Assembly (NCBI GenBank): GCA_032358165.1
Contig: JAALGY010000032.1
Span: forward strand, 1,488,001-1,552,000
Source of the DNA: Diplosphaera chodatii
Taxonomy: Eukaryota > Chlorophyta > Trebouxiophyceae > Prasiolales > Stichococcaceae
Reading direction: 5' to 3'
Length of the DNA: 64,000 bases
Part shown: positions 36,735 through 48,968 of the stretch, one piece after another
How the letters are laid out: the number at the start of each line of letters is the position of its first letter
How positions within the stretch are numbered: position 1 is the first letter of the stretch
Made by a program: the position numbers and the translations under genes
The notes under the pieces: model-generated
What the model was told of the DNA's origin: nothing
Seen by the model: only the letters and a program-made list of their open reading frames with translations
Databases searched by the model: none

Positions 36735-36917
36735 ATGCTCAGCGTGCGGTCCAACGACCGTCTGTCGTTCGCCATCATCTGCGTCATGAGCGCCGCATCC
36801 ATTGGCGGCGTGCTGCTGATGTCGGCCGCCCGCAAGGAGGCCAAGGCCCGCAGGCCCACCAGCATCGACAATGTGGAGGAGCGGCTCAACATGCTGGACA
36901 GAAAGACGGAGCGGTAG
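36735..36917 (+). CDS. 60-residue single-span membrane protein, function unknown
   Basis: A single-exon frame reading MLSVRSNDRLSFAIICVMSA, then ASIGGVLLMSAARKEAKARR and a charged tail NVEERLNMLDRKTER. There is one membrane span (about residues 10-30) followed by a basic, then helical, tail. It starts 155 bases after the uL14 stop on the same strand. Small proteins of this form are typical accessory subunits of respiratory or thylakoid complexes, but no family is recognised. Confidence 0.5.
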   Translation: MLSVRSNDRLSFAIICVMSAASIGGVLLMSAARKEAKARRPTSIDNVEERLNMLDRKTER

Positions 36918-37175
36918 CACTGTGGACGTCACCGTCTGCTGCCTGATTCGTGTTTGCTGCTGTGTGTGACTATGAGCTGCACAGACTTCAGAGCTTGCAC
37001 CCAATGTAGCAAGGCGTGGGGCAGTGACGGCATTCAAAGCACTAGACTCCGAGTAAACACGAGTCGAAACCATCATACGCATGTGGCGATACTCACGGCA
37101 ACCAATTGCCCGGGGCATGTGAATGCACATGTCAGACTGCCTGCCTAACGGCCACCATGGTGATGATGGTGCGCT

Positions 37176-37796
37176 TCATGCTGCGTGCGCTGGAGGGACT
37201 GCTGGCTGGGATGTCACTGGGCCGGCCGCCGCTTCAGCTGCCGACGCAGCTGCCCAGGTCGCCGAGGAGGCTGTGAACAGCCGCATGTCCTGGTGTGGCA
37301 CCACGTTGCCGCTCAGCAGGCCCTCATACCCTGCATTGCCATATTTGTTGGCCTCGGACGGACCGCCACCAACGCACGTCGACGGTACTGCATTGACACA
37401 AGCGTGCGCCAGCATTGTGGATGAGTGCTATGCCCTCGAGACTTGCCTGTGACGGCGTTGCCCAGAGGGCTCGACTGGACCAGGTAGCGGTCCTCAACAC
37501 CTTGGATCTGCGGTCAGAGTCTGTCAGCATCCGGGGGCCAATGTTGAAAGGTCTGTCGTCACCTCATCTGTGAGCAAATGTGAGCAGGCTTTTATGACGC
37601 TTGTGCTCAAGGTTCGAACCACCTGCTTCTCGATGTTGCCCAGCTGCTCGACAAGCAGGTCGCGCTTCGCTGTCAGCTCCGCAACTGATGGCAGCGGCTG
37701 TAGCTTGTCAGCTGGCTCTGCCTCCTTCGCAGCTGGGTAACTGGATTTGTCGCGCTTGACCGTGTACTGATTTGGCTGCTTCCTAGGTTTGTTCAT
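37176..37796 (-). CDS. EAF6: EAF6/MEAF6 subunit of NuA4-type histone acetyltransferase
   Basis: Three exons (37623-37796, 37447-37507, 37176-37330) join in phase to 129 residues. A basic N-terminus is followed by VAELTAKRDLLVEQLGNIEK, the EAF6 coiled coil. Then come IQGVEDRYLVQSSPLGNAVT and GYEGLLSGNVVPHQDMRLFT, the loop and short helix that end with the D-R-L-F-T/S-x-SS motif of EAF6. The tail is Ala/Pro-rich. EAF6 bridges the acetyltransferase module in NuA4 and MOZ-type complexes. The second intron uses a GC donor (GCAAGT). ATG at 37859 is in frame upstream and may be the true start. It diverges from the DUF6737 gene with under 100 bases between. Confidence 0.8.
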
Positions 37797-37892
37797 GTGC
37801 CTTTGGGCTGCCGTACGGGTGCAACAATGGGCTGTTGCGGCAGCAGCATCAAAATTCAAAAGCGTCTGTCAGTTGCATTCAGTGAGCGTCAA

Positions 37893-39147
37893 ATGAGTGC
37901 CGCCATCCGTGCAAGCATAATATCAACTACCCAGAAAGATAGTCGGTGCGTAAGTTCCGTTCGCTGTCTGTGATGGCATGTGGAATCTGCAGCATGATGT
38001 TGTTGCAGGTGGCAGGAAGGAGCATGCTGCAGGCCATGCTGGTGCCCTACATTGCAACAGCTGAGCAGCAGACCATCAGTCAGTAACAGCGCCACCTTTG
38101 TTGCCTGACAGCTTGTGTGCAGCTTCGACATAGTGCCTTGTGGCGTGTTTGTCATTTGGCATCACTCAAGCAAACGGACTTGCGAGTGCGCATCAACTTG
38201 GTGGACATAGACATACCCTACAATGCAAACGTCCACCTGTGCTGCCCACGCGAATGGTGCTGGCAGTACCAGGGCTTTGCACAGCCGTATGACCTGCTGG
38301 CTACACATGCGAGGACACACAGCACAGCCCGCCATGACGTCATTGGGTGCGGCACTTTGCTGCGACATGCATGTACCCGTATCGTAGGAGCGTTACCTGC
38401 CTGTCTCATCAGGCTGCTATCCCTCAGGTCAGGACTTGGTGTCTCGTGCACAGGTCGTCTCAGCACAGCCAAGCAATGGCGACCACGACACATGCAGTGT
38501 GCAGCGGAGCTGGGCGAGGTACGGGTCCTGTGACACCCGAGTGTGCGTTGAAAGGTTGCAGGCAGCCTCAGGTCGTGGAGCTGCATCGCTGTTGGATATA
38601 CATGGGCATGTCAACGCGCAGGACAGCCAGCTGCACAGAGACTCGGCTGCTGGCCAAATGGAAGCAATGGATGCTAACTTAAGAGCGTCAACAGCGTCAG
38701 CCTCAGGTGGCGACCCCGCCAACGTCTGGGACTCCAAGGTGCAGCTGCGTGCCTCATTGCTGTGCCGTATGTGTTGCTCAATAATGTCATCACTCGAGTC
38801 CACTGTCATCGACACTTCATGTTTGGGCAGCCACCCTGGTGCCAGCCATGGACCATCGTCTTGACGGGGGCAGCTATCGACGCCATTGCATGGAAAGCGT
38901 CTGGCAACAGCCTGCTGGTCACTGGCATTGTCGGCGTCCCTGTGGCACTCTGGTGGTGGCTGTTTCTCGGGGTGAGGACTTCCTGCTGCAAAGGGAGCTG
39001 TACAGCTTAAACATGCTGGGGAGCATATTGCAAAGATATAAGCGTGCTGACAGGCACTGTGAGTCGCAGGTCATGCCTGCCCAGTATGCAGAATATTACC
39101 AGGAGCAAGCCGCAGCTGCAGCCGAAGGGCGGCAAGATTGGCAATGA
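37893..39147 (+). CDS. DUF6737 plastid membrane protein
   Basis: The diagnostic exons are the last ones: NVWDSK joined to PPWCQPWTIVLTGAAIDAIA, a second hydrophobic span TGIVGVPVALWWWLFLG, then a helical tail MPAQYAEYYQEQAAAAAEGR ending at 39147. The W-x-x-K-P-P/W-W-C-Q-P-W-(S/T)-I-x-L-T-G pattern with two spans and a Tyr-rich tail is DUF6737, conserved in cyanobacteria and plastids. The exon at about 38.42-38.52 kb contains RAQVVSAQPSNGD, a likely transit-peptide cleavage region. 5' exons are uncertain; ATG at 37893 (MSAAIRASIISTTQKDS) with a GT donor is the best candidate for exon 1. Function of the family is unknown. Confidence 0.6.
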
Positions 39148-39558
39148 ATTCCTGTGGGCAGGGCTTTTGCAGCACAAAATTGTGTAGCCAGTGGCTTTAT
39201 TGCTGATTCGGTTGCTTCATGAACGCGAACGAGCCAAAGCACAATAAACCACAGCAGGTGGTCCATGCGATCCTGAACAGTGTGCCATAGCGCGCAAATG
39301 CGCAGGAGCATATAGATGTATGCTTGTATGCATGCAGTTCCGGCACAGTTCTGACACTGCAGTCCTCACACTTGCAACCGAATCCCTGAATGCACCTCGT
39401 GCACTTTTCAATGTCCCGATGCTAGAGAGCTGCATGCAGATATGCATCGTAGGACATCACCTTGCTCCTGTGTATCTAAGTCTGCTTCCAAACGCCTGAG
39501 TAGCTGAATGGCCATGGCTGCCGATGTGTGGCAGGTGAGCTGTAGCGGCACCTGCTGT
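39148..39558. other. Convergent intergenic region
   Basis: About 410 bases between the stops of the DUF6737 and OSCA genes, lower in GC, expected to be 3' UTRs. No gene seen. Confidence 0.5.
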
Positions 39559-42500
39559 TCAGCGGTATGTATGCTGATTGGCAGCCATACCGCCCTGGAC
39601 CGCAGCTGGACGTGAGGCAGCATGCGAGGGGCCAGTGGCAGTGGCCTGCTGTGGGGACGCCCCATTGGACGGCGCTGTCTCGCCAGGCACGCCCACAGGT
39701 GGCGGCGTAGACACCCCAGCCTCCGTGGACGTCTCCCCGAATGTCTGCTGATGGATGCATGCAAACACGCGATTTACTGGCATGCGGCACACGAAGCACC
39801 ATGCTCTGAAGCACTGAAAACGGGGCGCACTGGCAGCCGCCTTTGATGTGTGCCACTACTGACATGATGTCGTCCTAATGTCGCCAAACACAGCCTGCTT
39901 GAAGGTTGCGTTCTGCGGCACATGTTGACCCGTGCAGGCGGGCAGCACACCTCTCGCAGTGTTTCGTCCTCCGGCGTGCGCTTTGCACTGGCGCTCTTGC
40001 GCCGGCGGAAGGTTGGCAGCAAAGTTGCCTTGCCGCTGCCAGCGTCTGCGTCGAGCTCGTCCTCGTCAGCCTCGTCTGGGAGCTCCGGCATCAGTGCCTG
40101 CGTCACATTGCCCAGCCACCGTGAGCATGTGCCAGGGCTGTCTCGTGAAGACCTTTCTGCCCTACAGCAGAGCTGCAAAGCCAGAGGTTCACGTCCCCAA
40201 AGGCAACTCAAGGCGCTGTCCAGCTTGATGAACCGGAGACGGCAAATTGTCACACTGCACAGTCGCTGCAGCCTAGCATTGCCACAAAGACTGTGAGCAA
40301 GAAGGGTCGCCCATGAGGACACGTACATCGTGGCCACGCTCCCCCTTGAGCACGAGGTCCACGTTCTTCGCGGCAGTAATCAGGTCGCGGTGCTCGTCCT
40401 CCTCGAAGGAGAAGACGGGGCTGATGTACTTGTCGCCCGCCACCTCGGCGCCCCCCGGCGGCACCTCCCCCTTCTCCTGCTTGATCTGCAGACAGCGGGG
40501 AGCAGTCATTCAGCTGGGCCATGTGGGCGATGATTGAATTGATAATTGAACAACAAGCTGGTGGCAGGGAGAGGCACTCCAACATCCACTTCGGCCTGCC
40601 AAGCACAGAGCAGTGCAGTGCCTGGTGCCGCAGGCGCTGAACAGGCAACAGAAGTCATCACGGGGGTGAGGCACACACCTCGTCCATGTTGTCGGCGTCG
40701 GTGGCGCCGCGATAGGATAGGACCTGCTGCGGCGGGTTGAAGCGCTTCAGGATAGCAAAGTGCGTGATCAGCGCTACCGGGATGGCCAGCGCCAGGATGA
40801 TGGGTGCCCAGATGAGCTGCACACAGCACAATAGCCCCTCAGCACATCTTGGTCAGCCTCCAACCCCCTGATAATGTTCCACAGTGGGCAACCTGGCAGC
40901 CGCTTGGCAAGCTCGGCAACACACCTGCGCTTATGCTGCAGAGGGCTTCCCACCTTCTTGATGGCCAGGATGAACACCAGCACCAGCTGCGCCAGGACCA
41001 AGCAGAACATGGCCTGGTTGTGCACCCGCGGCCAGATCTGCAGGCCGCCAGGCACAGTATCAGCTGCCACACGGGAGGCGCCTTGCAGCGCACGTGCCTC
41101 GGCCGCACGCCGCATGACAGCGCCAAACCCAGCCGGGCTGTGAGCATGATGGACGTTGAGTCGGCCCCCGCCATCACAGCGGGGGCTTGCTGCAACGCAC
41201 CAGGCCGCCAGACTCGTAGGCGGGGCGCAGAATGTAGATCGCTCGGTACTTGGCGATGCTGTAGTTGACGAAGAAGTAGATGAGCGCCACAGGCGCCATG
41301 GCAGGCTGGATGATGCAGTACACCAGGCCCAGCAGCAGTACCAGAGTGTGATTGGCCACCTGCAGCAGGCATAGCCAGTGTGCATGCTACCAATGGGGAC
41401 AAAATGGATCGTTTGAACCAGATGCCAGCCATAGTACTACATGAGCGCTCGACCGACGTGGATAAGGCCACATAACACATAGCACCAGCCAGGAGAGCAG
41501 CAGACAGAGGTCGAGCGGGGTGACTCACATCTGCACCATACTTGGCGGTCTGCTGCTGCCAGAGCCGCGCTCGCGCCTTCTCTGTGGCTGCAATCTTGGA
41601 CTTGATCCAGTAGATGAGCAGGCCAATGATGTGGAGGCCGGAGAAGGGCGACGTCCACAGCGCCGACAGCGTCACGTAGGTCAGGAAGAAGCTGGCTGTC
41701 TGTGGGGGCATAGCAACCCAGCTCAAGTGGCCTGGCAGGGCTTGCTGCATACTGTGAAGTCGTAGGACACCTTGTTCCATCGCTTTGAGGCCGGGCCCGT
41801 GAGAGAGGAGTATCAGAAGACGAACCTGGGGCACTGCGGTGCCAATGAGGTTGACAGCCGAAGTTGGGTTGTCTATCCACTGATTGAATTGAGAGAAGAA
41901 CGATCCCACGATAAACGAGCCGAAGAACACTGTGATGACCTGTGCACAAGGGTAGGCATCGTCGAACGCAGACACCTGATGACAGCGGTCTACCAAGATC
42001 AGCATGGCGTCAGGCAGCGTGTGTCAGAAGTTGATCATGTCTTCCGAGCACTGTTGTCTGACTGTGGTGAAGGCACCTGGAAGATGAAGTACTTCGTGAA
42101 CACACCGTAATCGATCTCTGCCAGAGACTGCATGCCAGCCTTCTTGTTCATGAAGGTCAGCAGCATCGGCAGCAGCGCCAGAAAGATCTTCAGCACGAGA
42201 CCTGTGACAATAAGATCCAGCACTCTGATCGCCTGTGCCTCTCGATGGCCTGGTGGCTGCTCACAGAATCGCCACGGGGAAAGATTACCATTGTGAGCTT
42301 GCCAAAATTCTGATGCACGAACCGGAATGCAGACATACCCGGCAGAATGGAGACAAGGATGGCGTTGGTGAACTGGATGTCCAGCAGCTGCTTGAACGGC
42401 GGGTACTTGCCTAGCAGCTGTACGTTCACAATGGCCTGCAAGACACAGGACAAGCTCAGCCAGGGATGACATGGCGAAAAGGCGGAAAACATGGCAAGCT

Positions 42501-45500
42501 GCAGGAGATTGCATATGAAACCCGCAGCGTGGCCAGCAAAGGGTACAGGTACAACATGGTTCGCAAGCACACCTGGACTGCGCCAATGGGTATCAAGTAG
42601 AAGAAGCACAGCGCCCAGAAGGCGACCCAGATGATGGCTGTACGCAATGACCGCTCCCACTGGCGCCACCGGATGTTGGGCCAGTACACCGTAGGTGGTG
42701 ATGGCGCTGGCTTTGTCAGCCACACCGACAGGTCGTGGTTGATCAGCGTGGTGCTGGCCACCACCTGCGACCGCCGTGACCTGCAGAGGTGAAGAGCAGG
42801 GTGTCATGGCAGCCCTCAATTCCATGAGGACCTGCGAGTGCCATGGCAGAGTTCCCTTAGGGCAGGTGTCCTTGCGAGGGAGGGACCACATCATGTATGG
42901 TTGCCTGCAGGAACCCTCAGCAGCCGAGGCGTGGTCGCCCACCTGAAGGTGACGAAGGCGCAGGGGACAAACTTCTCGTGCGCCTCTTTGGTCTTGACCA
43001 GGATCTGCTCGCGCAGGTACTCCAGGCGGTCGGGCCAGTACTCCAGGCAGTCCCTCTTCACCGGCTTCAGCCCATACTTCTCCCGGCCCCATGCCCCCAT
43101 CGTGGCGCCCAGCACCCGGACCTGCGACCGCGTCAAACACACACTGCCCGCGGATAGCATTCATGTGAACCAACCGCAGGCCTTCGCAGCTGGCGCAAAA
43201 CACCAACATGTAAGCGCCACCTGTTTTGCAAATGATGACGTCTGCAGGTAGGTTGAGCCCTTCGACGAGCCCCACCTGCTTGCGCTTCTTGACCTTCTTG
43301 TCGTTGCGCAGCTTGCGGGAGTAGTCGCCCACCAGATCCCACAGCTTCTGGCTGAGCTTGTCGTACTCCTTGTCCAGTGGCTCCAGCTCACGCACATCGT
43401 ACACTGGCTGCACAGCAACCACCTGTCCCGGGAACAGCTCATCAAACTCCTGCTCCACCACCTGCACATACAGGCATGGAACACACAGTGATTGCAGTGT
43501 TGAGGGACTGTGCTGCCCTCCGGCCAGGGACAGAACCACAGCGCAGCCTCAACGGGTAAGCGTACGCATTTGGAGCAGCACCTGGGCCACGCTCTGATCC
43601 TGGAGCTTGCTCTTTGCTGAGCTCCAAGCGTTGAAGGTGTCCTTACTGCTGGCTGAGGCGCTGCCCTGTAAGCCAAGCAGGAAAACACTGAGTCGAGAGG
43701 CGACAGGTCATTGGCCTGAAGAGCGATGTGGAGCACAGCCTTGAGAATCCAATGCACACGAAAGATGCTGATTCACGGGCAGCACCTTTTCGCTGTGGTC
43801 AAACACTGGGTTGACAGCGCTGCCCAGCTTTCCCGATCTGCAGTTGCCAAAGGTGACGCCTGTTCAGCATGCTCTCCATGTATGCATATGTTGGCGCTTG
43901 TACGTGCTGGCGCAGAGTTAGGTGGATGCTCAGGTCTGTACCCAGTCACAGAAGTTGCTTTCTGAGTTGCGGCATCCGCCGCCTTGATTGCTGCTGCCGC
44001 TGACTTCTCAATGCCCATCTCGATCTGTGCCATCAATACATCTGGGCGATCAGTACTTATGAAGCAGGGCAACTTACGTGCAGGGCAACAGACGAAGTGG
44101 TCACAGCAAGTGAGCGCCGCCGCGCATCAACACAGCACCTTGTTGGCAATGAACTTGGGGGCGACACTCTTGACACGCTCCGCCTGTGTGCCAAAGCCGA
44201 CGCCGGGGATGTCCTGCACCAGGACTGTGTTGCTGTCTGCGCCCTTGGGCGAGGTGATCAGGTAGCGAATGCGCAGCGCCACGCTCTTCTTTGCGTACCG
44301 CCACAGCATCTGCAAGCAAACGACAGCAGCTGGGACTGCCAGCTCCGGCATCTGAGGGCAGCACACTTCAGGTTGCAGCAGCATTCATGTTGACACAAGA
44401 CCTCACCCACAGCACCCACAGCGTCATGACCCAGCCGCTGAGCATGTGCACCGCCACCAGCTTGCTCTTGGGCGGGATGTTGGCCATGCTGGCCTGTGGC
44501 AGGGGGTCACAGGTCAGGTCTTATGACGCAGTGCGTTGCAGGCACACAGTGACCGTACGAGCAGCAGTCCAGGCGTTGGTTGATGGGCGCCCACCCTGTC
44601 CAGGTTCGTGAACTCAAAGCTGTTGGGCGTGTAGTCTGGATCGTAACGCCACTGGTAGGAGCTGAAAGCCGAGCCCAGCACCGAGGCCACGGTGGGCAGC
44701 GGCGGCACCCCGGGAGCGTACTTCCACCACAGCAGGCCCTCCGGCGCCGGCGGCACATCATCGTAGAACTTGGGGACCTGCGACATGGATCCGGCGGTGG
44801 ATCAGCCGGCGGGCGCCGCGTGGTCAGCTGGACCAGACAGGGCACTGTGACCCCGGCCACCACAGGGTGCGAGGCGCACCTTGGCCTCCGGGCCCGGCGG
44901 GGGGGCACTCTCTCCGGGCGCCAGCGGCGGGGGAGGAGGCGAGATCCAGTATGTGAACTGGCTTGCTGGTGGCTTGTCGTTTGTAAGCTGGTTGACATAG
45001 TTGCCCTGTTTGCGAGGCGCAGCCTGAGGTCAGTTCTGCACACAGTGCTGTCCTGACATCGCCCATGCTTATAACCATCCCTCTGGACACACGCAGGTGC
45101 TCACCCCAGCGACATTGGTGGGGAGCACCACCACAAACGCCCAGAAAGTGAGGAACGTGAACAGCACCATTCCTGCAGAGCGGCAATGGAGTCTGTCACA
45201 TGAGCTGGAGCTTCAAGAGTAGATGGTGGACATCAGCGCCATGCTGACACGCATGCGCCTTTGTAGCATTGCCGCCTCACCAAACTTGAGGATGCGCAGG
45301 TACACCACCGCATCCCAACCTGCCACCTGCAGCACCTCCTCCTCGCTGTAGGCGATCGTGGGACCAATCCAGCTGAAGAGGCCCCATCCTGTCCGTCTAG
45401 GCCGAGTTGGCTGCTGGTCTGCAGTCAAGTACCTGCAGCAACACTCGCCAAGCTCTCTGAAGAGGCTCACAACGTCTGTAGGAACGGTGAGCCTCCTAGC

Positions 45501-45809
45501 TACGCTGGTGCCAGCGCTTGCGTCTTCTGTGCACGTTTTGGGGTCTCAATATACAAGCAATGCACCGGAGATCCCGAGACCCCGAGCTGGAAAACACTTG
45601 GCGTCATGACAGGGTGTCGTCAATGCAACTGCAGTTGCAAATGTCACTCGCAGATGCGAATGCGGCGACTTCGAGCAGTGCATTCGCTTCGTACCGCTTG
45701 GGCGCATAGAAGCGCCTCCATGTGCGAAGCTTGCGGAGGATGCAAAACACCGCGAAGCAGATGAATCCGACGGCCGCATCGATACCAAAAGCAGTTGCAA
45801 AGGATTTGG
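39559..45809 (-). CDS. OSCA/CSC1 (DUF221) mechanosensitive cation channel
   Basis: The gene reads on the minus strand from the first recognised exon (upper end 45809) to a stop at 39559. N-terminal span: GIDAAVGFICFAVFCILRKL, then WRRFYAPKRYEANALLEV, as in OSCA TM0. The cytosolic domain includes VLVQDIPGVGF, VRVLGATMGAWGREKYGLKP and HEKFVPCAFVTFR. The 7TM core includes LRTAIIWVAFWALCFFYLIP, PPFKQLLDIQFTNAILVSIL, AEIDYGVFTKYFIFQ, ITVFFGSFIVGSFFSQFNQW, FFLTYVTLSALWTSPFSGLH, and YCIIQPAMAPVALIYFFVNY, followed by AIYILRPAYESGG, the most conserved stretch of the family. The C-terminus has a DEDELDADAGSG acidic segment and a Pro/Thr/Ala-rich tail. OSCA channels open on membrane tension or hyperosmotic shock. 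The start codon and first exon lie upstream of 45809 and are not identified. Confidence 0.9.
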
Positions 45810-46249
45810 CTGCGGCACGACAGCGACAACGTTAGCACGCTTGCCACGCATCAGCCCTCCAACGATACATTGCACGACGTCAGTGACACCTGGGAACGAC
45901 AACCCACCAGTGGCCACCATCCTCTCAAGCTACCGTGCGCGTCTGAGAATACAAGGTCGTTCCCACAGGACACCAGCTGCGTTTCAGGCCCGGCGGCCGC
46001 CTGGGCTTCTGCTGCTCTTCAAAACCTTTCCAGCCTCCAATCTATGGTGCACTGCCCCTGCACGCAGGCTATCGACATGCCGCACGCTTGCTCGTGGCTC
46101 GGCATCCACAACGCGAATCGACACCAATTGCACGACCACCTGGCTGACGGTGCCACCAGATCTTGGCAGGTGGCCAGGTGCTGATGCGAGAAGTTGAAAG
46201 CCAGCTTCCAAGGGAACAACACAATGACCCACAACAGGAGAACGGGGGC
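45810..46249. other. Presumed 5' region of the OSCA gene
   Basis: Single-copy sequence between the first recognised OSCA exon and the start of the satellite palindrome. It should contain the first exon and promoter. A minus-strand frame starting at 46252 opens MAPVLLLWVIVLFPWKLAFN, signal-like, but cannot be joined in phase to the OSCA exons. Confidence 0.35.
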
Positions 46250-48968
46250 CAAAACCCCTTGTCGCTTACCTCTCGTTCTCTCTCATTTGTTGTCCCCTTC
46301 TCGTCTTGGCCTCACCTTGCCCCTTCCCGTCTTGCCTCACCTTTGCCCCTTGTCGTCTTGCTCATCAAACTTTTCCCCTTTTCGTCTTTGCCTTGACCTT
46401 TCCCCTTCTCGTCTTGCCTCACCTTTCCCCCTTCTCGTCTTGCTCGCTCATTTGTTGTCCCCTTCTCGTCTTGCTCATCAAACTTTTCCCCTTCTCGTCT
46501 TGGCCTCACCTTACCCCTTCCCGTCTTGCCTCACCTTTGCCCCTTGTCGTCTTGCTCATCAAACTTTTCCGCTTTTCGTCTTTGCCTTGACCTTTCCCCT
46601 CCCTTTTCGTCTTGGCCTCACCTTTCCCCCTTCTCGTCTTGGCCTCACCTTTGCCCCTTCTCGTCTTGCTCATCAAACCTTTCCCCTTCTCGTCTTGCTC
46701 GCCAAATTTTTCCCCTTCTCGTCTTTGCCTCACCTTCACCCCTTCTCGTCTTGCCCGGAGATAGAACACAAAGAGGGGAAAGGTGATCATACTAGCAGAA
46801 CCTGGTCAAGATAAGAAGGGACCTTGGTCAAACAAAAGCTTTCCCGTTTTCGTCTTTGCCCCAGTTTTGCCCCTTCTCGTCTTGCGGCGATGCAATACAA
46901 AAAAGGGACTAGTGGTCAATACGAAAAGGGGACCAGTGGTCCAGTTGAACACGTTTTCCCCCTTTCGTCTTTGACCAAACTTTCCCCTTCTCGTCTTGTG
47001 CGGCGATGTAATACAAAAAGGGGACCAGTGGTCAATACGAGAAGGGGACCGTGGTCCAGTCGAACACGATTACCCCTCTTCGTCTCTGACCAACTTGTCC
47101 CCTTTTCGTCTTGATCACAGATCCCCTTTTCGTCTTGTGGTGTGAACCAATACAAAAAGGGGAGCATGTGGTCAATGCGAAAAGGGGGACAATGGTCCAA
47201 TCGGGACACGCGTTCCCCTTCTCGTCTTGTGACCAACTTTACCCCTTCTAGTCTTGCGGTAGATCAAGACAAAAAGGGGACCAGTGGTCAATACGAAAAG
47301 GGGACCAGTGTCCAATGGAACACGCTTTCCCCTTCTCGTCTTGATCACAAACCCCCTTCTCGTCTTGTGGTGTGAACCAATACAAAAAGGGGAGCATGTG
47401 GTCAATGCGAAAAAGGGGACAATGGTCCAATCGGGACACGCGTTCCCCTTCTCGTCTTGTGACCAACTTTACCCCTTTTCGTCTTGCGGCGATGCAATAC
47501 GAAAGGGGGACCAGTGGTCAATACGAAAAGGGGACCAGTGTCCAATGGAACACGCTTTCCCCTTTTCGTCTTGACCAGGAAACCCCTCTTCGTCTTGCCA
47601 TGGTCAACACATTGAATAAGGCGAAGACGTGATACCAGCGGACGACCGGTCAGTACCGAAAGAAGGATTTGCCGGACGTTGGACCACCCAGCCCTTCTCG
47701 TACTGGCCATATGATCCCCTTCCTGTCTTTGACCACCGGCGCCTGTTTGAATGGAGTTTTTAAAACGGCGGCGTATGTAGCTCATATGCCACGGAAAATC
47801 GGAATTTGACCGGGCTCCAAGCCATGAATGACCGGGAGGTGGCGGGTTCGATCCCCGCTAGTATGACCACTTTCCCCTTTTCGTATTTGACCACGTTTCC
47901 CCTTCTCGTCTTGTAATACAAAAAGGGGAAAGTGGTCATACTAGCAAGATAGAACCAAGACGAAAAGGGGAGAGTGAGATGAAACAAAAAGGGGAAAATT
48001 TTGGGAAAATTTTGGATCTTTTGGTTCGACCAATTGGTATGACCACTAGTCCCCTTTTTGTATTGCATCGCCGCAAGACGAGACGACACTGGTCCGCTTT
48101 TCGTCTTTGCCTCACCTTTGAAGGAAAAAGGGGACCAGTGGTCGATACGAAAAGGGGACCAGTGGTCAATACGAAAAGGGGACTAGTGGTCAATACGAAC
48201 ACGCTTACCCCTTTTCGTCTTGCTCCAACTTAGCCCCTTTTCGTCTTGCTCCACCAAACCCCCTTCTGGTTTTGCGGTGAACCAAGACGAAAAGGGGACC
48301 AGTGGTCAATACGAAAGGGGGACCAGTGGTCGATACAAAAGGGGACCAATGGTCCAGTCGAACACGCTTTCCCCTTTTCGTCTTGCTCCAACTTAACCCC
48401 TTCTCGTCTTGCTCGTCAGCCTTTGCGCCCCTTCACATGTTGCTCTTGCCAAGTTTTACCCTTCTCGTGCTTCACCGTATATACACCTTCCCGTCCTTGC
48501 CTCTCCTTCCCCTTCTCGTCTTGCCGGGAGCTATAACACGAAAAGGGGACAGTGGTCAAAATAAAGGATCCTGGTCAAGACGACAAGGGGACCAGTGGTC
48601 AAACGAAAACCTCCCCTTTCCCGTCTTGCCTTGGTCATCAAAACAAAAAGGGGATAGTCAATACAAAAAGGGCAAAATGAGTCATATTAGCGAACTAGAA
48701 CCAAGACAAAAAGGGGGAATCGGACATCAAAAGGGGAAATTTTGATCTGTTGTAAGCACTGCCCCGGTATAGCATGACCACTTTCCCCTTTTCGTATTGA
48801 CCGACCGCCCCGTTCTCGTCTTGCATGCTGGTCTCAATACAGAAAGGGGAACGTGGCCCGACCAGCGAAAGAGTCTTATCACTGGAAACAAACAGGACGA
48901 CAAGGGGAAAGTGAGACCAAGACAGGACCAATTGGTATGTCCACTTTTCCCCTTTTTGTATTGTTTTT
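46250..48968. repeat. Left arm of giant satellite palindrome
   Basis: Dense array of the motif CCCCTTYTCGTCTTG spaced 25-31 bases apart at the outer end, changing inward to longer units that alternate it with its complement, CAAGACGARAAGGGG, and with ACCAGTGGTCAATACG. Within it a 230-base unit is tandemly duplicated (copies begin at 47144 and 47374). At 47600-47860 there is a non-satellite spacer. The arm pairs with the right arm: for example 47621-47630 is the reverse complement of 50307-50316, and coordinates of paired bases sum to about 97,937 through the middle of the arms. Open frames in the array are Lys/Arg-rich or Leu/Pro/Ser-rich by-products of the repeat. Confidence 0.9.
47771..47880 (+). 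other. tRNA-like unit with A-box and B-box inside the palindrome arm
   Basis: TAGCTCATATGCC at 47778-47790 resembles an A box. GGTTCGATCC at 47845-47854 is a perfect B-box match and sits in a T-arm-like hairpin (gcggg-ttcgatc-cccgc). TAGTATG-A-CCA follows, like a 3' acceptor with CCA. A TTTT stretch at about 47880 could end Pol III transcription. No matching D-stem or 5' acceptor was found, so it is not a functional tRNA. The inverted copy in the right arm (about 50057-50166) has GGCTTCGATCC, one change in the B box. Confidence 0.4.

Noticed and set aside
47795..47866. A functional tRNA gene
   Set aside because: The T-arm and CCA-like end are present, but no pairing 5' acceptor or D-stem could be found; it is better described as tRNA-like.
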